Shown: in pieces, positions 1 through 7,400 of the stretch | How the letters are laid out: every line of letters begins with the position of its first letter | Numbering within the stretch: position 1 is the stretch's first letter | IMG/VR virus record: IMGVR_UViG_3300033064_000537 | Span: 1-21,639 of that record | Reading direction: 5' to 3' (one strand) | DNA from: a virus | Length of the DNA: 21,639 nucleotides | The notes under the pieces: generated by a model | The model's input: only the letters and a program-made list of their open reading frames with translations | Database searches by the model: none | Told to the model about the DNA's origin: nothing | Program-made: the position numbers and the translations under genes

Positions 1-467
1 GCACCAGCAGTCGAGCCAACACCTGCACCAGCAGTCGAGCCAGCACCCGCACCAGCAGTCGAGCCAACACCCGCACCCGGCACGGGCATACTAACTGGCC
101 CCGGATGGACCAATAATGGCGATGGCACATTTACGCAGACTTATGACGATGGCAGCACTATTACAGCTGACGGTACAGGGAATATCGTAGGCACAACCCC
201 AGCACCAGTCGAGGCACCAGCAGTCGAGCCAACACCCGCACCAGCAGTCGAGCCAACACCCGCACCAGCAGTCGAGCCAACACCTGCACCAGCAGTCGAG
301 CCAGCACCCGCACCAGCAGTCGAGCCAACACCCGCACCCGGCACGGGCATACTAACTGGCCCCGGATGGACCAATAATGATGACGGCACATTTACGCAGA
401 CTCATGACGATGGCAGCACTATTACAGCTGACGGTACAGGGAATATCATAGGCACAACCCCAGCACC
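1..467. repeat. 261-bp tandem duplication inside the Pro/Ala-rich gene
   Basis: Bases 1-206 recur at 262-467 with an offset of exactly 261 bp (87 codons). I count five mismatches, clustered at 118-123 versus 379-384 plus two single changes. Each copy holds one Gly/Asp-rich module flanked by 24-bp units encoding PAVEPTPA. Copy 1 runs off the window edge, so there may be more copies upstream. The period is a multiple of three, so copy-number change would keep the reading frame. Confidence 0.9.
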
Positions 468-810
468 CGCACCATCACCAGCGCCATCACCAGCGCCATC
501 ACCAGCGCCATCACCAGCGCCATCACCAGCGCCATCACCAGCGCCATCACCCGCCCCTGCGCCAAGACCATCACCCGCCCCTGCGCCAACACCGTCACCC
601 GCCCCTGCGCCAAGACCATCAACACCGTCACCCGCCCCTGCTCAGCAATACGGAAACAGCCAAACGCTAACTGGAACGCCTACAGTCGGGGCTAAAATAG
701 GCAACCCCTATGATATAAGTGGGACTAGTATTTTTAATCTGCAGGATAACGTAAAATCAGGTGGTGACTCCATTGAAGAATTGATGGCGTATCTAAGGAA
801 AAAATCATGA
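1..810 (+). CDS. Pro/Ala-rich repeat protein, C-terminal part (5' truncated by window edge)
   Basis: Frame 1 is open from the first base to a TGA at 808-810, giving 269 residues with no start in the window. The visible part is mostly low-complexity PAPAVEPT and PSPA repeats. Two copies of a roughly 40-residue Gly/Thr/Asp-rich module (starting GTGILTGPGWTNN and ending GTTPAP) sit at about residues 28-69 and 115-156. A non-repetitive tail of about 55 residues ends IEELMAYLRKKS. The stop overlaps the next gene's start (ATGA at 807-810), so it belongs to the same + strand virion operon. Pro/Ala repeats usually act as extended linkers in surface or structural proteins. The Gly/Asp modules could be small beta units, but I do not recognise the family. 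A virion role is inferred from context only. Confidence 0.8.
   Translation, partial: APAVEPTPAPAVEPAPAPAVEPTPAPGTGILTGPGWTNNGDGTFTQTYDDGSTITADGTGNIVGTTPAPVEAPAVEPTPAPAVEPTPAPAVEPTPAPAVEPAPAPAVEPTPAPGTGILTGPGWTNNDDGTFTQTHDDGSTITADGTGNIIGTTPAPAPSPAPSPAPSPAPSPAPSPAPSPAPSPAPAPRPSPAPAPTPSPAPAPRPSTPSPAPAQQYGNSQTLTGTPTVGAKIGNPYDISGTSIFNLQDNVKSGGDSIEELMAYLRKKS
472..543. repeat. 12-bp minisatellite, six perfect units (CCATCACCAGCG)
   Basis: Six head-to-tail copies of CCATCACCAGCG encode repeated PSPA. Degenerate Pro/Ala/Arg-Pro units continue to about 640. The array is in frame and inside a coding region. It is a slippage-prone linker rather than a CRISPR array, since there are no unique spacers. Confidence 0.9.
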
Positions 811-2771
811 ACGAAGAATACGACTACGTTGGGGACTCAAATCCCGGATATGACTACGGAAGTGACTACATCACTGAGTCAAATCCTGTGTACGACAATT
901 CTGGCGTCGGCGAAGAAATATACGACTACGGCTCAGAAGCCGCCGATTTAGCCGTAACCCCCCCTGCCACGCTGTATGACCAAGTTACCGGCAAGATGGC
1001 GACACTTGGATCGTCCTTGTACGACTCTATTAAAGCTCGGTATACCCCAGCCGGTGGTGCTACAAACTGGGAAAATATTTTACGCGACGGTCTGACAGGC
1101 GTAGCAGCTATTACCGCATTTAACCAAGCCAATAACCCACACCCAACTGGGTACCAAGGCGGTATCCCAAAATACACTAGCGTGCGTGGGCAGCTGCCGA
1201 CGGCAAATCCCGCAGGTTTGCCCGGTGCTGGCGGTCAACGATATTTCACGGATACTACATTTGCAAACAATGCCGCCGGAGCAACAGGGCTTGATGCGGC
1301 TAGAGCGGCTGCGCTGGCTCAAGGAACGGAGCTAAACGCCCAAAATCAAGCACGTGCAACCGCTAGCCAACCCATTTTTGCTATGACCCCTGCACAGTCA
1401 CAAGCTGCCTCAGACAAATTCTATGGGCGTGTTCCTGCCCCTGCTCCCGTTCCAGTTAGAGCCGCGCAGGGTGGATTGATGGGTCTTGCTGCAGGTGGTA
1501 AACCCGCCCACGGACGGTATCTGCAAGGCTCCACAGACGGTATGGCTGACAAGCTGCCTGCACGGATTGACCACGGTCAAGAAGCCGCACTGAGCCACGG
1601 AGAGTTTGTCATCCCTGCCGATGTGGTTAGCCATTTAGGTAACGGTAACTCAGACGCTGGCGCTAAACAGTTGTATAAGATGATGGACAACATCCGTCAA
1701 GCCCGCACTGGTAATAAGAAGCAAGGCAAGGAAATCAACCCCAATAAATTCACACCGGGTGGTCTGGCTGGATACGCTGCTGGCGGTGTAGTGAACTTTG
1801 TTGCAGGCGGTATTACCTCTGCTCCAACTGGTGCTACAGGTACCGAGTCTAACTTGTCGACTTGGGCTGGCCCCTATGTAACGGATATGCTGGCTAAAGG
1901 TCAGGCGCTATCTGAGCAACCGTACCAAGCATACCAAGGCCCACTATCTGCCGGTGCTTCCGATCTACAACAAACAGGGTTCCAGAACGCTGCCAACTTG
2001 TCCGTCCCAACATCCATTGGCGCAGCAGCTAATACCGCGGCAGACGTAGGTGCTAAATACGGAGCCACTGGCCCATATAACGGAACACAAACCACATCGC
2101 AAACGTTTGGCGCTAACGAAGCTGCACAGTACATGAACCCGTACTTGAAACAATCGCTGGACCCACAATTGGCCGAAGCTCGTAGGCAGTCTGAGATTAC
2201 CCAACAGGGCAATGCTGCAAAAATGACGCAGGCTGGGGCTTTCGGTGGTAGTCGCAGTGCCATCTTGCAGGGTGAGAATCAACGCGCCTTGGGCACCAAC
2301 TTAGCCAATATTACAGGTCAAGGCTACAACACTGCATATACCAACGCCCAGAATCAGTTCAATGCTGACCAAGGTCGCAGTATGCAGGCTCAAGCGGCCA
2401 ACGTGGGCCAACAACAGTTTGGCGCTACCCAAGGTCTCAATGCGCTGGCAGGTGAACTTAGTGCGGCGAACACCGCTGGCAATCTCGGAGTTGCGCAAAA
2501 TACTGCGGGCTTGAGTAACCTGAACACCCAATTGGCGGCAGGCGCAGCGCAGCGTGACATTACCCAGCAAGGCGTAGCCGCGGATAAAACCGCGTTTGAG
2601 GCAGAGCGCGATAACCCATACAAAATGGTTCAATATCAGCAGTCCCTGCTGCAAGGTCTTCCACTGGCTGCTCAAAGCTACAACATCACAAATAACCCGT
2701 ACGCTGCTGCAGCCAACGTAATTTCGGGCGCGGGTTCAGTAGCTGCCCCTGCCCCTGCTGTTGTACGATAA
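807..2771 (+). CDS. Phage virion protein with tape-measure-like GEFVIPA segment (654 aa)
   Basis: The ATG at 807 follows AAGGA (about 8 nt) and overlaps the upstream stop. The N-terminus (1-45) has Tyr/Asp-rich repeats (YDYVGDSNPG, YDYGSDYITESNP, IYDYGSE). Residues 219-335 hold a Gly-rich block: QGGLMGLAAGG, STDGMADKLPARID, LSHGEFVIPADVVSHLG (262-278) and PGGLAGYAAGG. The pattern of D-x-IPA-x-LS-x-GE-(F/Y)-V is common near the C-termini of phage tail tape-measure proteins and in virion proteins of uncultured phages. Residues 340-654 are Ala/Gln/Asn-rich and mostly helical, including GAFGGSRSAILQ near 490, as in long structural or ejected virion proteins. It sits directly before another Gly-rich virion-like protein. 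I infer a structural or internal virion protein; the exact role is unknown. Confidence 0.75.
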   Translation: MNEEYDYVGDSNPGYDYGSDYITESNPVYDNSGVGEEIYDYGSEAADLAVTPPATLYDQVTGKMATLGSSLYDSIKARYTPAGGATNWENILRDGLTGVAAITAFNQANNPHPTGYQGGIPKYTSVRGQLPTANPAGLPGAGGQRYFTDTTFANNAAGATGLDAARAAALAQGTELNAQNQARATASQPIFAMTPAQSQAASDKFYGRVPAPAPVPVRAAQGGLMGLAAGGKPAHGRYLQGSTDGMADKLPARIDHGQEAALSHGEFVIPADVVSHLGNGNSDAGAKQLYKMMDNIRQARTGNKKQGKEINPNKFTPGGLAGYAAGGVVNFVAGGITSAPTGATGTESNLSTWAGPYVTDMLAKGQALSEQPYQAYQGPLSAGASDLQQTGFQNAANLSVPTSIGAAANTAADVGAKYGATGPYNGTQTTSQTFGANEAAQYMNPYLKQSLDPQLAEARRQSEITQQGNAAKMTQAGAFGGSRSAILQGENQRALGTNLANITGQGYNTAYTNAQNQFNADQGRSMQAQAANVGQQQFGATQGLNALAGELSAANTAGNLGVAQNTAGLSNLNTQLAAGAAQRDITQQGVAADKTAFEAERDNPYKMVQYQQSLLQGLPLAAQSYNITNNPYAAAANVISGAGSVAAPAPAVVR

Positions 2772-2780
2772 GGACATAAA

Positions 2781-4487
2781 ATGAATACATACATGCCCAG
2801 CCACGCGGACAGCAGTGTCAACCAAGTAGCCCGTGCATATCAGGGTAATCCCCAAGCGCTAGAGCAACGCACACAGGCTACTAACGGCATGACGCCGGAG
2901 CTTATTGACTTGCTGGCGTACCAGAAACTGCAGGCTGATAAGAAGCAGGCAGCGAATCAGATGGCCTTATCTGCTGGACAGCAGCCAACGGTAGCCCAAG
3001 GCATGAAGGACGAGGCGATGAGCAGCGCCCGCGAAGAAGTGACTAAGAGCATGGGCCTACCCGGCCTGATGCAATCCGCGCAAGGGGCACCACAACCACA
3101 AGGTGCTCAACCGCAGCAGCCCCCACAAGGGGCTGGCCTGCCCGGTGCTCAGTCCAACTTACCCCAACAGTATCAGTCTGGCGGTATCGTTGCGTTTGGC
3201 GAGGGTGGTCCTGCTCCTAAAAGCAGTCCAGAAGAAGAACAGCGTACCTCAGATCAAGCAGCTATGTCCGACTTATGGGAACAAGCAAAGCGCGGTAGCA
3301 AGAAAGCACTAGCCATATTGACCGATAGCGCCATGATGATTCCGCGTGGTGTTGTTGGAGCATACGATACTGCCGTTGTGCGGCCAATGCGAGCTTTGGG
3401 TGCTGATGCAAGCTACCTTTCCCCCCACTTGCGCCCAGAAGGATCAGAGCCAAATAGCCCAACCCCAAATCTGGACAAAAATCGTGCGCAAGAAGCCGCG
3501 GCTACGACCAACCCAACATATGACCTAGATGCGCGGCCAGAGGCAACCCCCGCACAACCGGCAGCACCAGCACGACCAGCACCCGCACCACGCAATCAAG
3601 GTCTAGGCGGAACCCAACCGGGCCAAGCACGACAAGCCGCGACACCTCAAACCGCGCAGGACGTCCCAATGGATGTTCTAAAAGCCAAGCTGCTTGCGGG
3701 CGTAAATCGTGACCTAGACAAAAATGAAGAGGCCGGTGGTATTGCTGGTGGTAAGCGCTATGAAGACACGGTGGGCAAAGAGAATTTGGCTGCTATCGCT
3801 GAGCGAAGCAAGCGCACTGAAGGTCTTCGCGCACTGCAAGAAAAACAAGCGGGTGAACGTCCAAGTGACTTAATGACTCTCTTGCAGCGCATGGGCCAAA
3901 ATACTCACGAACGCGGTCTTGGTGGTGCATTTAAAGGTACTGGTGCTGCAGTAGACGCGGCACGCGCTGGATATCGAACTGAAGACGTCAAGAACATGGG
4001 TAGCCTTAATGCCCTGCTAGACGAAGCAGACAAAGCCCGCAAAGAAAATAATATTGGCAAACTCAAAGCTATTGAGTCATCCATTGATGACATCCGATCC
4101 GCACAGAAAGCCGCTCAAACAACAGGTGCGTCACTCATCACACACGATGAGGCTACTAAAGCCCGTATGCAAATTGCCGATACTGCCCGGAAAGCCGCCG
4201 CAGCATTAGCAGGGGTTAATGCAACAGAACGGAAAGACCGATTGGCCGCGACAGTTGCCCGCGCTGAAGAACAGCAGGCTATGAATTTGGCTATGAAGGC
4301 GGCTACTGAAATTATGAAAACTCCGCTTGGTCTGACAAAGTACAAAGACAGGTCAGCTGAAGACCTTGCCGCCGAAACGTACCCTAAAATCCTTGCTCAG
4401 TTACGGGGTCAAGCCCCTGCCCCTGCGGACGGCGATAATAAGGTGTTTAGTGCAGCAGACGCAATCCTGAACAAAGGCAAAAAATAA
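2781..4487 (+). CDS. Putative internal virion protein with GGIVAFGEGG motif (568 aa)
   Basis: The ATG at 2781 follows AAGGA (7 nt) and lies 9 nt after the preceding stop. The N-terminal 100 residues look helical (PELIDLLAYQKLQADKKQAANQ). A Gln/Pro-rich linker (about 100-130) leads to YQSGGIVAFGEGG (131-143), the same Gly-rich motif type as in the gene upstream. A Pro/Ala/Arg linker follows near 245-290. The remainder is charged and helical with coiled-coil character (LNALLDEADKARKEN; ARKAAAALAGVNATERKDR). The TAA at 4485-4487 overlaps the next ATG. No enzymatic motif is visible. By position, before a giant LPD-type protein, it is probably an internal or ejected virion component. It could instead be a scaffold or tape-measure-like partner. 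Confidence 0.7.
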   Translation: MNTYMPSHADSSVNQVARAYQGNPQALEQRTQATNGMTPELIDLLAYQKLQADKKQAANQMALSAGQQPTVAQGMKDEAMSSAREEVTKSMGLPGLMQSAQGAPQPQGAQPQQPPQGAGLPGAQSNLPQQYQSGGIVAFGEGGPAPKSSPEEEQRTSDQAAMSDLWEQAKRGSKKALAILTDSAMMIPRGVVGAYDTAVVRPMRALGADASYLSPHLRPEGSEPNSPTPNLDKNRAQEAAATTNPTYDLDARPEATPAQPAAPARPAPAPRNQGLGGTQPGQARQAATPQTAQDVPMDVLKAKLLAGVNRDLDKNEEAGGIAGGKRYEDTVGKENLAAIAERSKRTEGLRALQEKQAGERPSDLMTLLQRMGQNTHERGLGGAFKGTGAAVDAARAGYRTEDVKNMGSLNALLDEADKARKENNIGKLKAIESSIDDIRSAQKAAQTTGASLITHDEATKARMQIADTARKAAAALAGVNATERKDRLAATVARAEEQQAMNLAMKAATEIMKTPLGLTKYKDRSAEDLAAETYPKILAQLRGQAPAPADGDNKVFSAADAILNKGKK

Positions 4488-7400
4488 TGGCTACCGCAGA
4501 ACAGTATGCTCAATGGATTGTAGATAACCAAGCTCTGCAAGGAACCCAAGAATTTGATACTGTTGCTGCGGCATACCGGGCAAGTAGGTCGGCTACGCCC
4601 CCGCCACCTGCCTCAACCAAACGTACTTGGGGTGAGACTGCGCAGGATATTGGCGCTGGTGTTGTCTCGGGTGCGGGTAGCCTTGTTCAACTTCCCGGTC
4701 AGCTATACGGCTTGGCAACAGGCAATATGGAGAAGACGGGCGCACTGGGTCTTGGCGAAGATATCTCCAAGTATGGCGAAAGCCTAAAGTCTACTGGACT
4801 CAAAGCACGTGAAGCGCAACGTGAGAAGAAAATTCAAGCCGCCGAAGAAAAGGGCCAAGTATCTGCCGCTGGCACTGCGTTCTGGGAAACCCTTAAAGAC
4901 CCTGCCCTGCTCGTGAACTTTTTGGCTGAACAAGCGCCGCAAATGCTAATCCCATTCGGGGCTGCAAAGATCGGTAAAGCCGCTGCCCTTGCAGGTACTG
5001 CTGCCAAAGGACTGGCCGCTGAAGAAGCTGCTGCCGCTGGTATTAAAGCTGGCGCTAAAGCCGCTGTGGGTGCTGGAGCCGTGCAGCAAGGTGCCGACGT
5101 AGGCGCACAGACGTATGATGCCATCTACAAAGAACTTATCTCCAAGGGGGCTGACCCTAAAGATGCCAAAGATAGCGCAATAAATCTGGCTCGTGCTTCA
5201 GGAGCTTCAGGTGCGCTTGTGTCGCTCTTGGCCCAAAGACTTCCCGGCGCTAAACGTTTGGAAGAATCTTTCGCTGGTGCACAGGGCACTGCGGGTCGAC
5301 TAACCAACGCTGGCAAAACAGCTTTGGGTGAAACCATTGGCGAAACTGTTGAAGAAACAGGCGGTCAGTTTGGACAGAACCTTGCCATGCGCGAGGTAAA
5401 ACCAGAGCAGAGTCTTACTGAGAATCTTGGCCGCACTGCTGGTATGGCCGCGGTTGGCGGCGTGGGTATGGGCGGTGTCACAGGGGCTATGCAGAAGACT
5501 GCACCGGAAGCCACACCCGCACCAGAAGCAGCCCCCGCCGCTGAAGGCCCAAAGGCAATGCAGGCATCTGAGCTACCAATGAACGCCCTGATTGGGGTGC
5601 AGCAGAAGCTCAAACAAATGATCGCCGAGGGTGATACCTCACCGGGCGTTACCGCGAAGTTAGCCGAAGTCACTCAAGAGCTAAAAAATCGTGATGTCGC
5701 CGATGTGACCGCTCGTACCGAGGCTCTGACTGCTGCTAATACCGCTGAACGCCGCGCTGCTGACACTGAGAAAGAAGCTAAGGCTACTGAGGCATTCACT
5801 GGCGACACAACAAACATGGAGCAGATGGGCTTTCGCGCTATGGAGCCTGAAGGTACTATCACAGGGCCAGCGACAACGCCGCCTAAAGAAGCTCCTGTTG
5901 GTCTGGCCGATGTTATCTCGGATGCTGGCCTGCAAGGCACTACGGAAGACCTGCGCACTGCTGGGATCACACCGCCTACAAACAAAGAACTGGAAACCGC
6001 AGGGCAGGCAACGTTGGGATTGCGCCGTGCTCCTGCTGCCAAACCAGCCCCTGTGGCCCCAATACAGGGCGAAGTAGCCCCAGAAACGATCACTGCTAAA
6101 GACCTCGCAGATATCAACATCCCAATGAAAACATCTAAGGGCTGGCTGCTTACAAATGTAGTAGGTAAAACACCAGAAGAAATCAAGGCGCTAGTAGTCA
6201 AAGACCCAACCTTGGTGCAGGGTAAAGACCCGCGGGCTAAAATCCTGCAAACAATCATTCAAGAAGTAACTGATGTCCTACCCGCTACACCTGAGCCAAT
6301 CGTTAGAGTCCCAAGAAGTAAGCCAAGCGTGGGGGTTCCTAGCCAGCCTGCCGGAAATGAACGTGGTGCTGGACTCGTTCCAAGCGTTGAACCCACCGGA
6401 AAACCTGTCCAAGCTAAGCCAGTCGGATTGGCACCTGCTAGCAATGATGTTGTCACAAGAAATGTGCCTAAAAGACCGGGCGCAGCTACAGTAAATAATC
6501 CGTTTGCCCAACTGTTTAAGCCCGGTGCGACTAACGTCACAGAAGAAACTCCACCAGCCGCAGCACCTGCAGCCAAAAGCCCATTCGATTGGCGTGGTCC
6601 ATCTACGACGGGTGCTACCACAACGGAAGAACAAGCCCCAGCGTCGTACCGCAAAAAGAGTTCTATCGGTATCAGCACTGGCCGCACTGCCGAGGACTTG
6701 ACTGCCGAGCTTGCCAAAGACACTAGCCGTGTGGGACGTGCCGTGCAGCGCCTGATTAAGTCAGGCAAGCTGAAGATCGAGACCAAGAGTTCCACAAAAA
6801 ACGAAGCTGGTAATTTTGAAGGTGATGTGGCTACCTTGTACGCCGATGCGATCAATGAGGGTACGGCTATGTCTGTGCTGCTGCATGAGGTTGGCGATCA
6901 CATGGGCCTTGAAGCCATGCTCGGTGAGAAGAACTACGCGTCCCTGCCGGGCAGGATTAAAGCGATGGCTCAGAGTGCCACAGCCAGTATCGAACGCACA
7001 ATGGCTAGGAAAGCTTTGGCTCGTGTCCCAGAAGGCACAGCAACCGACGATGAGTTGTCAGCGTACTTCATTGAAGAAATTGCGCGTGCTGCAGCTGACG
7101 GTACGATCCCCAAAGCTGGCCCTATCAGTACCCTGTGGCGTCAGGTTAAGGCATCGTTCGTGTCAGCGGTTAACCGTGCGTTAGGTACAGACTTCGGGTT
7201 GAACGATATCTCCGTGCGCGACATGCTGGCAATGGCCGAAGCTGTTGCTATTCGTGAATCCAAAGGTGCACCAAAAGGCAAGACTGCTCCTAGCGTCAGC
7301 AAGAGTTCGATTTCTGCTGCGTCAAAAGCAATCACAGCCAAGCAAACAGCTAAGATTCCAAGCCAAGATGCGCCGTCAAAGACTTCCACACAAGTCCGGA

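Noticed and set aside
141-631. Minus-strand reading frames rich in GAGVGSTA or MALVMALV
   Set aside because: They are antisense images of the Pro/Ala repeats, whose + frame is open to the stop at 810 and couples to the next gene.
472-640. CRISPR-like regular repeats
   Set aside because: Units are contiguous 12-bp repeats in frame with no unique spacers; they code for PSPA.
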